Below, piece by piece: positions 51,106 to 62,379 of a stretch of DNA of 64,000 bases (position 1 is the first letter of the stretch; every line of letters starts with the position of its first letter). A program made the position numbers and the translations under genes. The stretch comes from Desulfomicrobium macestii (GTDB taxonomy: Bacteria; Desulfobacterota; Desulfovibrionia; Desulfovibrionales; Desulfomicrobiaceae): positions 1-64,000 of the forward strand of contig NZ_JADBGG010000002.1 in the NCBI RefSeq assembly GCF_014873765.1. The letters run 5' to 3'. The notes beneath the pieces were generated by a model, which searched no databases, had not been told where the DNA came from, and worked only from the letters and a program-made list of their open reading frames with translations.

Positions 51106-51684
51106 TCAGAACTTCTGGCCCAGCTGGTCGGCCACTTTGCGCACCGCGAGGTCCACGGCTTCCTGGGTCGCTTCGCGCTTGGCGCTGGTTGACTGCAGGG
51201 TGCCCGAGCTCGACTGGATTTCGCTGGAGCCCCGAAAGGATTCAGAGGCCGAGATCGGACCCGAGGTCCAGATCAGGGCGTTGGTCTTGGTGCTGAAAAA
51301 GGTGACCACCATCTGAATGCTGGCCGCTGACTTGAGGGTCACGTCATCGCGGCCCTTCAGGGAGTCGGAGGTGCTGTAGGATCGCACGTCGATGTTGACC
51401 GTGGCCTCGGCCTCGTCCCGGCTGACCCATGTCACGTTGCCGCGGCGGGTCAGTTCGTCGCGCAGGCTGCTTCTGAGCATGGGCTCGATCCATGTCTCGG
51501 TGGTCGGGTTGGTGACCTTGTCCAGATAGAGGCGCGTGCTGTCCTGGGGCAGCTGGATCGGAGCCCGGGCAGTGAGCTGATACCCGCATGCGGGCAGCAG
51601 CAGGGCGATGCAGAGCACCGCCCACACGAGGCTACCTGACAACCACGTTGACCAGTTTTCCGGGAATGACGATTGTTTTGACAA
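51106..51684 (-). CDS. lptE: LPS-assembly lipoprotein LptE
   Basis: A lipoprotein that plugs the LptD outer-membrane channel for lipopolysaccharide export. A hydrophobic signal ([14 protein letters not shown]) ends in a lipobox LPAC, whose Cys is followed by GYQL. The mature part has [28 protein letters not shown] and a C-terminal [19 protein letters not shown], as in LptE. The start is unsettled: TTG 51684 overlaps leuS by 53 bases, TTG 51642 and GTG 51627 (just after the leuS stop) are alternatives; the last would lack a basic N-terminus. Confidence 0.85.
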   Translation of the reverse strand: MSKQSSFPENWSTWLSGSLVWAVLCIALLLPACGYQLTARAPIQLPQDSTRLYLDKVTNPTTETWIEPMLRSSLRDELTRRGNVTWVSRDEAEATVNIDVRSYSTSDSLKGRDDVTLKSAASIQMVVTFFSTKTNALIWTSGPISASESFRGSSEIQSSSGTLQSTSAKREATQEAVDLAVRKVADQLGQKF

Positions 51685-54121
51685 TTGTTTTGCCCTCGAT
51701 GTGTCGTGAGACGTTTTGATCGTTCATGGCCTGAGTCTCGATTTCTTCCGAGGTCGCATCCGCCGCCACCGTTATCTGGCCGCGAAGCTTGCCGTTGACC
51801 TGCAGAACCACGGTCACCTCGTTGGTCTTGAGGGCTTCGGGGTCGTGCGTGGGCCAGGGTTCGGCGGCCAGGGTCCTGGTGTATCCCATGCGGTTCCAGA
51901 CCTCTTCGCAGACGTGCGGAGCGATGGGTGACAGGGTCACCAGCAGGGAAGAGATGGCCGATGACAAAAGGCGCGGGCCGTGCTTGCTTCCGCGCAGGTC
52001 GTCCTTGGTCGCGTAGAGGGTGTTGACCAGCTCCATCATGGCGGCAATGGCCGTGTTGAACTGGAACTTGTTTTCAATGTCGCGTTCCACCCTGCGCACG
52101 GTGTCGTGTTCCTTGCGGCGCAGCTCGGCCGCGGCCTCGCCGAGCATACCGTCCACGCTCACGCATGTGCCGACGGGGGAGAGGATGTCATCGAGTTCGT
52201 CCACCAGCCGCCACAGGCGGTTCAGAAAGCGGCTTGAGCCTTCGATGCCCTTGTCGTTCCATTCCAGATCCTTTTCCGGCGGAGCGGCGAAAAGGCAGAA
52301 CAGGCGAACGGTGTCCGCTCCGTACTTGGCGATCATTTCGTCGGGGTCGACCACGTTGCCCTTGGATTTGGACATCTTGGAACCGTGCAGCAGGACCATA
52401 CCCTGGGTCAGCAGGTTCTTGAAGGGTTCGTCGTGGGTGAGGTAGCCTTCGTCGCGCAGGGCCTTGACGAAAAAGCGCGAATACAAAAGATGCAGGATGG
52501 CGTGCTCGATGCCGCCGATGTACTGGTCCACGGGCATCCAGTAGGCGACCTCCGCCGGATCGAAGGCCACGGTTTCGTTGCGGGCCGAGGTGTAGCGGGC
52601 GAAATACCAGGATGACTCCACGAAGGTGTCCATGGTGTCCGTCTCGCGACGGGCGGGCTTGCCGCAGGTCGGGCAGGCGACGTTCACAAAGCTTTCGCAA
52701 TCCGGCAGGGGAGAGCGACCGTCGGCGTTGACCTTGACGTCCAGGGGCAGTTCCACCGGGAGCTGGCTTGCCGGCACGGGCACGATGCCGCAGTCATCGC
52801 AATAGATGACCGGGATGGGCGCGCCCCAGTAGCGCTGGCGGGAAATGTTCCAGTCGCGCAGGCGATAATTGACCGTGGGCTTGCCCAGATCCCGGGCCGC
52901 GAGCATGTCCACGATGGCCTTCTTGGCCTCTTCGTTGCCCATGCCGTCGAACTGTCCCGAATTGGTCATTATGCCGGGGTCGGAATAGGCCTCGGTCATG
53001 GTCTTCGGATCAAGACTCATGTCCTTGGGATTTATGACCACCTGCACGGGCAGCTTGTACTTGGCCGCGAATTCGAAATCGCGCTGGTCGTGAGCCGGGA
53101 CGGCCATGACCGCGCCCGTGCCGTAGCCCATGAGCACGAAGTTGGCCACGTAGATGGGCATTTCACGACCGTTCAGGGGATTGATGCAATACCGTCCGGT
53201 GAAGACGCCTTCCTTTTCCAGGTCGTCGGCGGTGCGGACGATGCGGTCCATCTTGGCGATGCGGTCCACGAATTCGCCGACAGCGGCTTCCTGAGCGGTT
53301 CCGGCGACGAGTTTCTGCACCAGCGGATGTTCCGGAGCCAGGCTCATGAACGTCGCGCCGAAGAGCGTGTCGGGACGGGTCGTGAATACGGGGATCTGTT
53401 CGTCAAGGCCCTGGACCTTGAAGGATATCTCGGCGCCGATGCTTTTGCCGATCCAGTTGCGCTGCATGGTCAGCACGCGCTCTGGCCAGCCCTCGGTCAG
53501 CTTGTCCAGATCAGCCAGAAGCTCCTCGGCGTAGTCGGTGATGCGCAAGAACCACTGCGAAAGCTGTTTTTGCTGCACTTCGGAATCGCAGCGCCAGCAC
53601 AGGCCTTCCTCGACCTGCTCGTTGGCCAGCACCGTGTGGCAGCTCGGACACCAGTTGACCGGAGCGTTCTTGCGGTAAACCAGCCCTTTTTCCAGGAACT
53701 TGAGGAAGAATTCCTGTTCGAAACGGTAGTATCCGGGGTGACACGTCGCGATTTCCCGATCCCAGTCGTAGGAATAGCCCAGGCGTTTGAGCTGGGTGCG
53801 CATGTAGGCGATGTTTTCGTAGGTCCACTTGGCGGGGTGGGTGTTGTTCTTGATGGCCGCGTTCTCGGCAGGCAGGCCGAAGGCGTCCCAGCCCATGGGG
53901 TGGAACACGTTGAAACCCTGCATGCGTTTGTAGCGGGCGACCACGTCGCCGATGGAATAGTTGCGCACATGTCCCATGTGGATGCGTCCCGAGGGGTAGG
54001 GAAACATTTCCAGGACATAGTATTTTTCGCCGTCCCGGGACATGTCGGTTCGAAAACAGGCCTGGTCTTCCCATGCCTTTTGCCATTTTTCCTCGATCTG
54101 CTTGAAATCGTAATGCCTCAT
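51632..54121 (-). CDS. leuS: leucyl-tRNA synthetase
   Basis: An 829-residue class I aminoacyl-tRNA synthetase. The HIGH-type motif is HMGHVRNY near 50, the KMSKS motif is [16 protein letters not shown] near 590, and the zinc-type CPSCH / CWRCDSE region near 160-180 is visible, with the editing domain in between ([13 protein letters not shown]). It charges tRNA-Leu and hydrolyses mis-charged norvaline or isoleucine. GAGGA precedes ATG 54121; the frame is open upstream but without homology. It is downstream of nusB by seven bases. Confidence 0.98.
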   Translation of the reverse strand: MRHYDFKQIEEKWQKAWEDQACFRTDMSRDGEKYYVLEMFPYPSGRIHMGHVRNYSIGDVVARYKRMQGFNVFHPMGWDAFGLPAENAAIKNNTHPAKWTYENIAYMRTQLKRLGYSYDWDREIATCHPGYYRFEQEFFLKFLEKGLVYRKNAPVNWCPSCHTVLANEQVEEGLCWRCDSEVQQKQLSQWFLRITDYAEELLADLDKLTEGWPERVLTMQRNWIGKSIGAEISFKVQGLDEQIPVFTTRPDTLFGATFMSLAPEHPLVQKLVAGTAQEAAVGEFVDRIAKMDRIVRTADDLEKEGVFTGRYCINPLNGREMPIYVANFVLMGYGTGAVMAVPAHDQRDFEFAAKYKLPVQVVINPKDMSLDPKTMTEAYSDPGIMTNSGQFDGMGNEEAKKAIVDMLAARDLGKPTVNYRLRDWNISRQRYWGAPIPVIYCDDCGIVPVPASQLPVELPLDVKVNADGRSPLPDCESFVNVACPTCGKPARRETDTMDTFVESSWYFARYTSARNETVAFDPAEVAYWMPVDQYIGGIEHAILHLLYSRFFVKALRDEGYLTHDEPFKNLLTQGMVLLHGSKMSKSKGNVVDPDEMIAKYGADTVRLFCLFAAPPEKDLEWNDKGIEGSSRFLNRLWRLVDELDDILSPVGTCVSVDGMLGEAAAELRRKEHDTVRRVERDIENKFQFNTAIAAMMELVNTLYATKDDLRGSKHGPRLLSSAISSLLVTLSPIAPHVCEEVWNRMGYTRTLAAEPWPTHDPEALKTNEVTVVLQVNGKLRGQITVAADATSEEIETQAMNDQNVSRHIEGKTIVKTIVIPGKLVNVVVR

Positions 54122-54128
54122 GCTGTCC

Positions 54129-54593
54129 TCAAGATTCCGTGTTGCCGGACTGAATTGTCTTGTGTTCATTGCGCTGGGCACCTTTGGCCGCGGCGTCGAG
54201 CACTCCGTTGACGAAGGTCTTGGAGTTGTCGTCCCCGAAATCCTTGGCCAGTTCGATGGCTTCGTTCATGGCCACCTTGATGGGGATGTCGGGGCAGAAG
54301 AGCATCTCGAAGAGGGAGAGCCGCAGGATGGTCAGCTCGACCTTGGCGATGCGGTTCAATTTCCAGTGCTGCGAGTGCTTGGTGATGATCTCGTCGATGC
54401 TGTCGTAATTGTCGAACACGCCTTCGACCAGAGTCCAGGCATAGGAATCCTGGCGCTCCATGTCGAATTCCTCTTCGGTCCAGAAATTGTCGAAGGACTT
54501 GATGAGGGAGTCCTTGGACATTTCCCGGCCGAAAACCAGCGAATATATGACCTGAAAGGCGAAGCGGCGTTGATGCCGACGGTTGTGAGTCAC
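54129..54593 (-). CDS. nusB: transcription antitermination factor NusB
   Basis: A 154-residue all-helical NusB, which binds boxA RNA with NusE/S10 in rRNA antitermination. It begins with the arginine-rich [15 protein letters not shown] and contains [21 protein letters not shown] and [24 protein letters not shown], the family signatures. The start is GTG 54593, five bases after AGGGGA. It follows ribH by nine bases, the widespread ribH-nusB pairing. Confidence 0.96.
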   Translation of the reverse strand: MTHNRRHQRRFAFQVIYSLVFGREMSKDSLIKSFDNFWTEEEFDMERQDSYAWTLVEGVFDNYDSIDEIITKHSQHWKLNRIAKVELTILRLSLFEMLFCPDIPIKVAMNEAIELAKDFGDDNSKTFVNGVLDAAAKGAQRNEHKTIQSGNTES

Positions 54594-54602
54594 GGATTTC
54601 CC

Positions 54603-55073
54603 CTAGATCTGCTGCAATACGCGCAGGGTTTCCAGAACCGCGGACGCGGCTTCGACGCCCTTGTTTCCGCCCTTGCTGCCGGCGCGTTCGATGGACTGTT
54701 CCAGGGTGTCCGTAGTCAAAAGGCCAAAGCCGATGGGTACGCCGGTGTCCATGGACACGTGGGCGATGCCCTTGGTGGCCTCGCTGCAGACATAGTCGAA
54801 ATGGGGTGTGGCGCCACGGATTACCGCGCCCACGCAGACGATGGCGTCCGCCTTGCCGCTCCTCGCGACTTTCTGGGCCACCAGGGGCATCTCGAATGCT
54901 CCGGGCACGCGGATGAGGGTGATGTTCTCGCGGGTGGCTCCGTGACGAAGCAGATAATCCACGGCCCCGCCGATGAGGCGATCGACGATGAAGTCGTTGA
55001 AGCGGCTGGCGATGATCGTGAACTTTTGATCCTGGGCCTGCATCTGGCCTTCGATGGTCTTGATGTGCAGCAT
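54603..55073 (-). CDS. ribH: 6,7-dimethyl-8-ribityllumazine synthase
   Basis: A 156-residue lumazine synthase, condensing the RibA-derived pyrimidine with 3,4-dihydroxybutanone 4-phosphate from RibB. Signatures are [48 protein letters not shown] and [18 protein letters not shown] precedes the ATG. It is fourth in a ribD-ribE-ribBA-ribH set. Confidence 0.98.
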   Translation of the reverse strand: MLHIKTIEGQMQAQDQKFTIIASRFNDFIVDRLIGGAVDYLLRHGATRENITLIRVPGAFEMPLVAQKVARSGKADAIVCVGAVIRGATPHFDYVCSEATKGIAHVSMDTGVPIGFGLLTTDTLEQSIERAGSKGGNKGVEAASAVLETLRVLQQI

Positions 55074-55093
55074 GTCTACTCCCTTAAAAAAAA

Positions 55094-56308
55094 TTATTTG
55101 TTTTCGGCTTCAAAATGCAACAGATGGCCGAGTTTTGAATGCTTGGTGTGCAGATAGCACTTGTTGTCGTCGCAGGCCGGAATTTCGATGGGCACCCGTT
55201 CCACGACTTTCAGGCCGTAGCCCTCCAGGCCGATGATCTTCTTGGGGTTGTTGGTCATGAGCCGCATGTGCTTCACGCCAAGATCGACCAGGATTTGCGC
55301 GCCCAGACCGTAATCGCGCAGATCGGGGGCGAAGCCCAGTTCCAGATTCGCTTCCACGGTGTCGCGACCCTCGTCCTGCAGGTGGTAGGCCTTGATCTTG
55401 TTGCCAAGGCCAATGCCGCGGCCTTCCTGACGCATGTACAGGATGACGCCGGCGCCTTCGTCGTTGACGATCTGCATGGCCCGCTGCAGCTGGCTGCCGC
55501 AGTCGCAGCGCATGGAGCCGAACACGTCGCCGGTCAGGCATTCGCTGTGCACCCGGACCAGCACGGGGTTGTCCTCGGAGATATCCCCCTTGACCAGGGC
55601 GATGTGCGTATGGGCGTCGATGTCGTTCTCGTAGGCCACGATGGTGAAATCGCCGTAGCATGTGGGCATGCGCGCCTCGGCCACGCGGCGGACCAGGGAG
55701 TCCTTGCGGGAGCGGTAGGCGATGAGATCGGCGATGGTGGCGATCTTCATGTCGTGCTCTTCGGCGAATTTCCTGAGGTCTGGCATGCGCGACATGGTGC
55801 CGTCGTCGTTCATGATCTCGCAGATGACGGCCGCGCCCTTGAGTCCGGCCAGGCGGGCCAGGTCCACGGAGCCTTCGGTCTGTCCGGCGCGAACCAGGAC
55901 TCCGCCGGGCTTGGCGCGCAGGGGGAAGATGTGGCCGGGGGTGGCCAGATCCTCGGGGGTGGTCTCGTCGGCCACGGCGGTCTGGATGGTCAGGGCCCGG
56001 TCATGGGCCGAGATGCCCGTGGTCACGCCCTGCTTGGCCTCGATGGACACGGTGAAATTGGTGCCAAACTTGGAGGTGTTGCGGCGCGCCATGAGGGGGA
56101 GTTCCAGCTTGTCGACCAGTGCCGGCTCCAGGGCAAGGCAGATGAGGCCGCGTCCGAACTTGGCCATGAAATTGATGGCATCGGGAGTGACCATTTCGGC
56201 GGCGATGGTCAGATCGCCTTCATTTTCCCGGTCTTCGTCGTCGACCAGGATGATCATCTTCCCGGCCTTTATTTCCTTGATGGCCTCTTCGGCCGAACAT
56301 TTGTGCAT
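55094..56308 (-). CDS. ribBA: bifunctional RibB/RibA riboflavin enzyme
   Basis: A 404-residue fusion. The N-terminal domain (about 1-205) is 3,4-dihydroxy-2-butanone 4-phosphate synthase, with [11 protein letters not shown] and [13 protein letters not shown]. The C-terminal domain (about 210-400) is GTP cyclohydrolase II, with zinc cysteines in [18 protein letters not shown] and [17 protein letters not shown]. It supplies both precursors for RibH. GAGGA precedes ATG 56308. No FMN riboswitch is seen at this gene. Confidence 0.97.
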   Translation of the reverse strand: MHKCSAEEAIKEIKAGKMIILVDDEDRENEGDLTIAAEMVTPDAINFMAKFGRGLICLALEPALVDKLELPLMARRNTSKFGTNFTVSIEAKQGVTTGISAHDRALTIQTAVADETTPEDLATPGHIFPLRAKPGGVLVRAGQTEGSVDLARLAGLKGAAVICEIMNDDGTMSRMPDLRKFAEEHDMKIATIADLIAYRSRKDSLVRRVAEARMPTCYGDFTIVAYENDIDAHTHIALVKGDISEDNPVLVRVHSECLTGDVFGSMRCDCGSQLQRAMQIVNDEGAGVILYMRQEGRGIGLGNKIKAYHLQDEGRDTVEANLELGFAPDLRDYGLGAQILVDLGVKHMRLMTNNPKKIIGLEGYGLKVVERVPIEIPACDDNKCYLHTKHSKLGHLLHFEAENK

Positions 56309-56347
56309 CTTTTTCCTCGTTTATGGGCTGTCGGACTGGAGTGACGA

Positions 56348-57004
56348 TCAAAAACCGTGTTCTTTCAGAAAATCAGGGGTGATGGCCGATGGAGTTCCCT
56401 TGGGGCGACCTTCGCTCCAAGGATCGAGCATGCGCTGCACATACTTGCCGATGACATCGGTCTCCATGTTGATCCGTCGTCCCTGCGTCCAGTCCGAAAT
56501 GGTTGTCTCCCGTTGCGTGGCCGGGATGATGTTTACTTCCAAAAAACCCTGACCGCAATCGTTGACTGTCAGGCTGATCCCGTCCAGGGCCACGGAACCC
56601 TTGGGGATGACCTGGGCCGAGTAGGGAGCGGGGAAGCCCAGACGGTAGATCCGGGACTGGCCTGCCTGCCGGACGGTCAGCACCTCGGCCAGGCAATCGA
56701 CATGGCCGGAGACGATGTGTCCGCCAAGGCGGTCCCCCACGGCCAGGGCCCGCTCGATGTTGACCACCGAGGAGATGCCAAGGGCGCCAAGGTTGGTCAC
56801 GGACATGGTCTCGCCGGAAGCATAGGCCGTGAACCAGCCTGTTCCGAAAGTTTCCACGGTCAGACAGACCCCGTTCACGGCGATGGATTCGCCAAGGGCG
56901 TAGTCGGTCAGGGTAAAGTCCGGGCGGATCTTGAAGCGGGTTTCGCCGCCGCTTCGGTCCATGCCCGCCACCCGGCCAAGGCCCTGGATGATTCCTGTGA
57001 ACAT
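56348..57004 (-). CDS. ribE: riboflavin synthase, alpha chain
   Basis: A 218-residue riboflavin synthase with two lumazine-binding repeats; the first begins MFTGIIQGLGRV and has ESIAVNGVCLTV, the second has GSVALDGISLTVND. It dismutates two lumazines into riboflavin. The start has AAGGAG five bases upstream and its ATG is three bases beyond the ribD stop. It is usually called RibE or RibC. Confidence 0.96.
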   Translation of the reverse strand: MFTGIIQGLGRVAGMDRSGGETRFKIRPDFTLTDYALGESIAVNGVCLTVETFGTGWFTAYASGETMSVTNLGALGISSVVNIERALAVGDRLGGHIVSGHVDCLAEVLTVRQAGQSRIYRLGFPAPYSAQVIPKGSVALDGISLTVNDCGQGFLEVNIIPATQRETTISDWTQGRRINMETDVIGKYVQRMLDPWSEGRPKGTPSAITPDFLKEHGF

Positions 57005-57006
57005 TC

Positions 57007-58131
57007 CTACTCCTTTGCTCGCAGCCTGAGATAGAGATCGGTATCGAAAAATCCCTGCTCCACGGTCCGAAATTCCCAGCAGTCCTGCATGGAAAGGGCC
57101 TTGCGTCCGGCAAATGCCGAGCGGGCCTCTTCGTCGCCCAGAACCTTCATGGCCTGAAAGATGCGCAGTTCGTCGACCAATCCCTGCCTTTGCATGGATC
57201 CGGCCAGGTGTCCGCCGCCCTCGGTCAGGGTGTACAGGCAACCCTTGTCACTGCGCAGCAGTTGCAGCCCCGCGCCAAGGTCCAGGGTCTCGGGCTCGGA
57301 TTTCAGGAAGGGCAGTCCCCAGACCGTGACGCCAAGGTCCGCAAGCTGCGCGGCACGCCCGGAGCGGCTTTGGGCCTCGGTAGTCCAGAATACGGTCTGG
57401 CCGGGCCGGGCGGACAGAAGATGAGAGCCTTTTGCCGGGTCCGGCAGTTCGCGGGAAACGATCACGGCCAGGGGCTGCGGGCCATCGTATCCGGGCAGCC
57501 GGCAGGTCAGCATCGGGTTGTCGGCGCGGAACGTGCCGCCGCCGACGATGACCGCTCCGCACCAGGTCCGCAGCCGGTGCACTTCGCGGCGCGAGGCTTC
57601 TCCGGAGATCCAGGCCGCTTGGCCGTCGCGGGTGGCGATCTTGCCGTCCAGGGTGGTGGCCAGCTTGAGAATTGAGTACGGACGGGCAGTGGTCTGCCAG
57701 ATCAGAAAGTCGGCGATGAGATCCTTGCATTCCTGTTCGCGAAGACCCGTGCGCACCCTGACGCCCCCGTCCAGCAGACGATCGGCCCCGCCTCCGGCCA
57801 CGGAACGGTTGGGATCGGTACAACCGATGACCACCTCCCCGATTCCGGCTTCCAGGATGGCCTGGGTGCAGGGAGGCGTCTTGCCGTGATGGTTGCATGG
57901 CTCAAGGGTGACGTAGAGGGTGCATTCGCTCGGATCAATGCCCTTGGCCCGTGCGTCGCGCAGGGCCTCGACCTCGGCATGAGGCTGTCCGCAAGCCGTG
58001 TGCCAGCCCTCGGCCACGGCTTCGCCGCCGCGCACCAGCACCGCGCCGACGCAGGGGTTGGGCGCCGTGCGCCCACGTCCCTTTTCGGCCAGGCGGATGG
58101 CCCGGTCCATGAAAACGCTTTCGTCACGCAT
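57007..58131 (-). CDS. ribD: bifunctional diaminohydroxyphosphoribosylaminopyrimidine deaminase/reductase
   Basis: A 374-residue RibD. The N-terminal cytidine-deaminase-fold domain has the zinc site HAEVEAL and [12 protein letters not shown] (about 52-86). The C-terminal reductase domain has SLDGKIA-like [17 protein letters not shown] and [11 protein letters not shown]. It deaminates and reduces the pyrimidine from RibA. Start overlaps the deaminase gene upstream by eight bases, indicating coupling; no strong ribosome-binding site is seen. Confidence 0.97.
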   Translation of the reverse strand: MRDESVFMDRAIRLAEKGRGRTAPNPCVGAVLVRGGEAVAEGWHTACGQPHAEVEALRDARAKGIDPSECTLYVTLEPCNHHGKTPPCTQAILEAGIGEVVIGCTDPNRSVAGGGADRLLDGGVRVRTGLREQECKDLIADFLIWQTTARPYSILKLATTLDGKIATRDGQAAWISGEASRREVHRLRTWCGAVIVGGGTFRADNPMLTCRLPGYDGPQPLAVIVSRELPDPAKGSHLLSARPGQTVFWTTEAQSRSGRAAQLADLGVTVWGLPFLKSEPETLDLGAGLQLLRSDKGCLYTLTEGGGHLAGSMQRQGLVDELRIFQAMKVLGDEEARSAFAGRKALSMQDCWEFRTVEQGFFDTDLYLRLRAKE

Positions 58132-58585
58132 CGGCGGGCTTCTCCAGCCGGGAATATGGGATTTTAGCTTCGTCCAGCATCTCCCGGGACATTTCGTCGG
58201 GGTAGCCTTCGGCGAAGTAAATGGCTCGCACCCGGCAGTTGATGAGCATTTTTGCGCAGAGGATGCACGGCTGGGTGGTGCAGAAGATGTCTGCGCCCTC
58301 GATGCTTACCCCGTGGATGGCGGCCTGGATGATGACGTTCTGTTCGGCATGTAGGGCGCGGCAGAGTTCGTGGCGCTGGCCGGAGGGGATGCCGAGCTTT
58401 TCGCGCAGGCAGCCGAGTTCAAGGCAATGGGTCAGTCCGGCAGGCGCACCGTTGTAGCCCGTGGCCAGGATGCGCTTGTCCTTGACGGCCAGGGCCCCGA
58501 CTTTTCGCCGCAGACAGGTGGAGCGTTCGGCCACCAGGTAGGCGATGCTCATGAAATATTCCGGCCAGGGGATGCGGTTGTCCAT
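58124..58585 (-). CDS. dCMP/deoxycytidylate deaminase family protein
   Basis: A 153-residue deaminase of the ComEB/dCMP deaminase class. Zinc ligands: His in [10 protein letters not shown] and cysteines in [12 protein letters not shown] second metal-type cysteine pair ([10 protein letters not shown]) near 53-59 is typical of this group. It provides dUMP for thymidylate synthesis. ATG 58585 has GAGGT four bases upstream, and a GTG at 58591 is a weaker alternative. It lies between glyA and ribD, the usual place in this lineage; a 12-bp hairpin separates it from glyA. Confidence 0.92.
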   Translation of the reverse strand: MDNRIPWPEYFMSIAYLVAERSTCLRRKVGALAVKDKRILATGYNGAPAGLTHCLELGCLREKLGIPSGQRHELCRALHAEQNVIIQAAIHGVSIEGADIFCTTQPCILCAKMLINCRVRAIYFAEGYPDEMSREMLDEAKIPYSRLEKPADA

Positions 58586-58608
58586 GGTCACCTCTTTGGA
58601 AATGAATC

Positions 58609-58640
58609 AACCACAGGGCCTGCAAATCGGCCCTGTGGTT
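58609..58640 (-). terminator. intercistronic hairpin between glyA and the deaminase gene
   Basis: AACCACAGGGCC and GGCCCTGTGGTT pair without mismatch around eight bases. No T-tract follows on the minus strand, so it is more likely an mRNA-stabilising or processing element after glyA than a full terminator. Confidence 0.55.
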
Positions 58641-58668
58641 GGAGAAAGGCGGTAGAGAAAAGCGTGGT

Positions 58669-59907
58669 CTACCAGGCGAAAAGCGGGAACTGGCCCGCGA
58701 ATTTCTCCACGTCAAGCCGGATCTCGGTCAGTCTGGACTCGTTGTCCAGATTCTCGAGGATGGCGACAATCCATTTGGCCACCTTGCGCATGTCGTCGCT
58801 CTTCATGCCGCGCGTGGTCAAGGCCGGTGTGCCAAGACGCACCCCGGAGGTGACGAAGGGCGAGCGGGTCTCGAAGGGCACGGTGTTCTTGTTGACGGTG
58901 ATGCCGCCCTTGTCGAGGCCGATCTCGGCGTCCTTGCCGGTGATGTCCTGGGCGGTCAGGTCCACCAGCATGAGGTGGTTGTCCGTTCCGCCGGAGACAA
59001 GGTGGTATCCCGCGTCGGTCAATTCCTTGGCCAGGGTGGCGGCGTTGTCGAGAACCTGCTGCTGATATTCCTTGAACTCGGGGCGCAGGGCCTCAGCGAA
59101 GGCCACGGCCTTGGCCGCGATGACGTGCATGAGCGGTCCGCCCTGGATGCCGGGGAAGATCTGGGAGTTGAGGGTCTTGCCGAATTCCTCGGAGCTTAAA
59201 ATCATGCCGCCGCGAGGCCCGCGCAGGGTCTTGTGCGTGGTCGTCGTGGTGTAGTGGGCGTGCTTGATGGGCGAGGGGTGCAGATCCGTGGCCACGAGCC
59301 CCGCGATGTGAGCCATGTCGACCAGCAGCTTGGCTCCGACGCTGTCGGCGATGGCCCGAAAGCGGGCGAAGTCGAGGGTGCGCGGGTAGGCGCTGGCACC
59401 GGCGATGATCAGCTTGGGCTGATGTTCCTTGGCCAGGGCTTCGATTTCGTCATAGTTGATCTGGCCGGTTTCCTTTTCCACGCCGTAGAAGGCGGTCTTG
59501 AACAGGCGGCCCGAAAAATTGACCGGGCTACCGTGAGTCAGGTGACCGCCGTGGGACAGGTTCATGCCAAGGATGGTGTCGCCCGGTTCGATGACGGCAA
59601 AATACGCGCCCATGTTGGCCTGGGAGCCCGAATGGGGCTGGACGTTGGCGTACTCGGCTCCGAAAAGCTGACGGGCACGCTCCATGGCCAGGTTTTCGGC
59701 CATGTCCACGAACTCGCATCCGCCGTAATAGCGCTTGCCCGGATAGCCTTCGGCGTACTTGTGGGTCATGACGCTGCCCATGGCGGCGCGAACCGCAAGA
59801 GAGGTGAAGTTCTCCGAGGCGATGAGCTCGAGTTTGGTGATCTGGCGGTTGGTCTCCAGCTGGATAGCCTTGGCTATCTGCGGATCCTGGCGGGTGAGTT
59901 CGTCCAT
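58669..59907 (-). CDS. glyA: serine hydroxymethyltransferase
   Basis: A 412-residue PLP enzyme that converts serine and tetrahydrofolate to glycine and methylene-THF. The PLP lysine lies in [14 protein letters not shown] near residue 227, with [24 protein letters not shown] and [10 protein letters not shown] as signatures. The start is ATG 59907 with GGAG eight bases upstream; an open frame upstream overlaps fabF and is not real. It is co-oriented with fabF 44 bases upstream. Confidence 0.97.
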   Translation of the reverse strand: MDELTRQDPQIAKAIQLETNRQITKLELIASENFTSLAVRAAMGSVMTHKYAEGYPGKRYYGGCEFVDMAENLAMERARQLFGAEYANVQPHSGSQANMGAYFAVIEPGDTILGMNLSHGGHLTHGSPVNFSGRLFKTAFYGVEKETGQINYDEIEALAKEHQPKLIIAGASAYPRTLDFARFRAIADSVGAKLLVDMAHIAGLVATDLHPSPIKHAHYTTTTTHKTLRGPRGGMILSSEEFGKTLNSQIFPGIQGGPLMHVIAAKAVAFAEALRPEFKEYQQQVLDNAATLAKELTDAGYHLVSGGTDNHLMLVDLTAQDITGKDAEIGLDKGGITVNKNTVPFETRSPFVTSGVRLGTPALTTRGMKSDDMRKVAKWIVAILENLDNESRLTEIRLDVEKFAGQFPLFAW

Positions 59908-59951
59908 GGCGGTGTCTCCACTCTGTTGAGCCGCGCTGTGGCGGCAAATCG

Positions 59952-61193
59952 TTATTTGAAACTGCGCAGGATAACGGAGGCATTGGTGCCGCCGAATCCA
60001 AACGAGTTGCTGATGCCGTATTCCAGGTCCATTTCCCTGCTGGCGCCCGGCGTGTAATCCAGGTCGCAGTCCGGGTCCGGGGTGTCCTGATTGATTGTCC
60101 CGGGAATAATGCCCGTGGTCAGGCTCATGGCCGTGAATACTGCCTCGGCACCGCCGGCAGCGCCAAGCAGGTGCCCGATCATGCTCTTGTTGGCGGTGAT
60201 GGGCATCTTGTAGGCGTGAGCGCCGAAGACGGCCTTGATGGCCTTGGTTTCGGTCTTGTCGTTGAGCTTGGTCGATGTGCCGTGCGCATTGACGAAGGTG
60301 ATCTGTTCCGGTGCCAGTTCGGCATCCCGCAGGGCGCACTTCATGGCCTGGGCCATGCCCGTGCCGGACTCTTCGGGAGCGGCGATGTGGTATGCGTCTC
60401 CGGAAGCCCCGTAGCCGACTACCTCTGCGTAGATTTTGGCTCCGCGCGCCTTGGCGTGTTCAAGCTCTTCAAGCATGAGCAGGCCCGCACCCTCGCCGAT
60501 GACGAATCCGGTCCGGTCGGCGTCAAAGGGACGGCTGGCCTTTAGCGGTTCGTCGTTGCGGGTGGACAGGGCCTTCATGGCCGTGAAACCGGACACGCCC
60601 ATGGGCGTGATCGTCGACTCCACGCCGCCGGTGATGCAGGCCTTGACCCGGCCAAGCTTGATGTCGGAATACGCATAGCCGATGGCGTGCGTGGCCGAGG
60701 CGCAGGCCGAGGTAGTGACCAGGTTCGGGCCCTTGGCGCCGGTGTGGATGGAGATCTGCCCCGAAGCCATGTTCGCGATGAGCATGGGTATGTAGAAGGG
60801 GGAAATCCTGCCCGGACCGGATTTGAGCAGCTTGCTGTGGAAGTCCTCGATGGTGGACAAACCGCCGAGTCCGCAGCCCAGGAGCACGCCCACTTCGGGG
60901 GCCATGGTTTCATCCATGACCATGGCGCAGTCTTCCATGAGTTGCTTGCCGGCAGCCACGGCGATCTGGACAAAACGGTCCATGCGCTTGGCATCCTTGA
61001 CCCCGACATAATTCGTCGGATCGAAATTTTTCAGTTCCCCTGCGATCTTCGTGTCGAACTCGGAACAGTCAAAGAGAGTGATGGGACCAATGCCGCAGAC
61101 TCCGCCGACAAGGTTGGTCCAGCTCTCTTCAAGGGAATTGCCAATGGGGGTCATGGCCGCAAGGCCTGTAACGACAACGCGTTTTCCAATCAT
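59952..61193 (-). CDS. fabF: 3-oxoacyl-[acyl-carrier-protein] synthase II
   Basis: A 413-residue KAS-II condensing enzyme for fatty-acid elongation. The nucleophile Cys is in [15 protein letters not shown], with the two active-site His in [14 protein letters not shown] and [25 protein letters not shown] is the C-terminal strand. It ends the acp-fabF part of the fab operon; a terminator separates it from acpP, so it may also have its own promoter. Confidence 0.97.
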   Translation of the reverse strand: MIGKRVVVTGLAAMTPIGNSLEESWTNLVGGVCGIGPITLFDCSEFDTKIAGELKNFDPTNYVGVKDAKRMDRFVQIAVAAGKQLMEDCAMVMDETMAPEVGVLLGCGLGGLSTIEDFHSKLLKSGPGRISPFYIPMLIANMASGQISIHTGAKGPNLVTTSACASATHAIGYAYSDIKLGRVKACITGGVESTITPMGVSGFTAMKALSTRNDEPLKASRPFDADRTGFVIGEGAGLLMLEELEHAKARGAKIYAEVVGYGASGDAYHIAAPEESGTGMAQAMKCALRDAELAPEQITFVNAHGTSTKLNDKTETKAIKAVFGAHAYKMPITANKSMIGHLLGAAGGAEAVFTAMSLTTGIIPGTINQDTPDPDCDLDYTPGASREMDLEYGISNSFGFGGTNASVILRSFK

Positions 61194-61249
61194 GATCTTC
61201 TCGAAAAGTTAGGACTTGCAAGGCGAAACGTTCCGCCCGGCTGTGCATG

Positions 61250-61283
61250 AAAAAAAAGGTACCCCAGACGGACCGGGGTACCG
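61250..61283 (-). terminator. intrinsic terminator after acpP
   Basis: On the minus strand GGTACCCC pairs with GGGGTACC around nine bases, followed by eight T residues. It lies 22 bases beyond the acpP stop and precedes fabF, so it should partly terminate and raise acpP over fabF. Confidence 0.8.
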
Positions 61284-61305
61284 TGTCATGGCGACGATAC
61301 GGGTC

Positions 61306-61536
61306 CTAGGACTTGGACTTGATATAGTTGATGGCGTCCTGGACGGTGGCGATCTTCTGTGCGTCTTCGTCATCGATTTCGATGTCGAATTCTTCTTCCA
61401 TGGCCATGATCAGTTCGGTCAGGTCCAGGGAATCGGCGCCCAGGGACTCCACAAAGGAGGACTCAAGCTTTACTTCTTCCGCGGAAACGCCCAGCTGTTC
61501 GACCACCAGTTCTTTGACTTTTTCTTCAATAGACAT
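61306..61536 (-). CDS. acpP: acyl carrier protein
   Basis: A 76-residue acidic acyl carrier protein. Ser36 in GADSLDL is the phosphopantetheine attachment site. GGAGG six bases before the ATG indicates strong translation. It lies between fabG and fabF, the standard position. Confidence 0.98.
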   Translation of the reverse strand: MSIEEKVKELVVEQLGVSAEEVKLESSFVESLGADSLDLTELIMAMEEEFDIEIDDEDAQKIATVQDAINYIKSKS

Positions 61537-61580
61537 TTTAATCCTCCAAAGTGTGTATTCGTACGTAAAGTGGAATCAGG

Positions 61581-62324
61581 CTACAGATACATGCCGCCAT
61601 TGATTCCGAGCACCTGACCGGTGATGTATTCAGCCTGGTCGGATGCCAGATAGGCCACGGCGTCGGCGATGGTTTGCGCCGAACCGAGGCATCCCAGAGG
61701 AATGCGTTCGAGATATTTTTCCCGCACGTCCTGGGGGAGAGTTTCAGTCATGTCGGTCTCGATGAACCCCGGCGCGATGGCGTTGACGGTGATGCCGCGC
61801 GAGCCAAGCTCAAGTGCGGCGGCCTTGGTCAGCCCGATGAGGCCGGCCTTGGACGCGCAGTAGTTGGCTTGTCCGGCATTGCCCATCTGCCCCACGACGG
61901 AGGAAATATTGACGATGCGCCCTTTTCGCTGCTTAAGCATGATCTTGGCTGCCTGTTGCAGGCAGACGAAGGCTCCGGTCAGGTTGATCTGGATCACCTG
62001 TTCCCACTGCTCGCGCTTCATGCGCATGATCAGGCCATCCTTGGTGATGCCGGCATTGTTGACCAGGAGTTCAAGGCTGACCTTGTCCTTGATCTGCGCG
62101 GCAAAAAAATCGGCCACGGCGTCCCAGTCGCTGGCGTCGAGTTGAAAGCCCCGGGCCGCGCCGCCAGCGGCCGCGATTTCGGCGCACACTGCTTCAGCCA
62201 GTTCCGGTCTGCTTACGTAGGTGAAATAAACCTGGTACCCCAAGCCTGCAAGTTTTTTTACGATCGCCTTGCCGATCCCTCTTGTGCCGCCGGTGACCAA
62301 GGCGGTCCTGACCAGTTCGCTCAT
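61581..62324 (-). CDS. fabG: 3-oxoacyl-[acyl-carrier-protein] reductase
   Basis: A 247-residue short-chain dehydrogenase. The NADPH site is TGGTRGIGKAI near 12, with NNAGITKDGL, catalytic Ser in NISSVVGQMG, and Tyr-Lys in NYCASKAGL. It reduces the beta-keto group in each fatty-acid cycle. GAGGT precedes ATG 62324. It lies 55 bases after fabH. Confidence 0.97.
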   Translation of the reverse strand: MSELVRTALVTGGTRGIGKAIVKKLAGLGYQVYFTYVSRPELAEAVCAEIAAAGGAARGFQLDASDWDAVADFFAAQIKDKVSLELLVNNAGITKDGLIMRMKREQWEQVIQINLTGAFVCLQQAAKIMLKQRKGRIVNISSVVGQMGNAGQANYCASKAGLIGLTKAAALELGSRGITVNAIAPGFIETDMTETLPQDVREKYLERIPLGCLGSAQTIADAVAYLASDQAEYITGQVLGINGGMYL

Positions 62325-62379
62325 GATTGACCTCGTGGTTTGCTTGAAATGTGCGAATTGAGTGGTTACTCAACGACCA

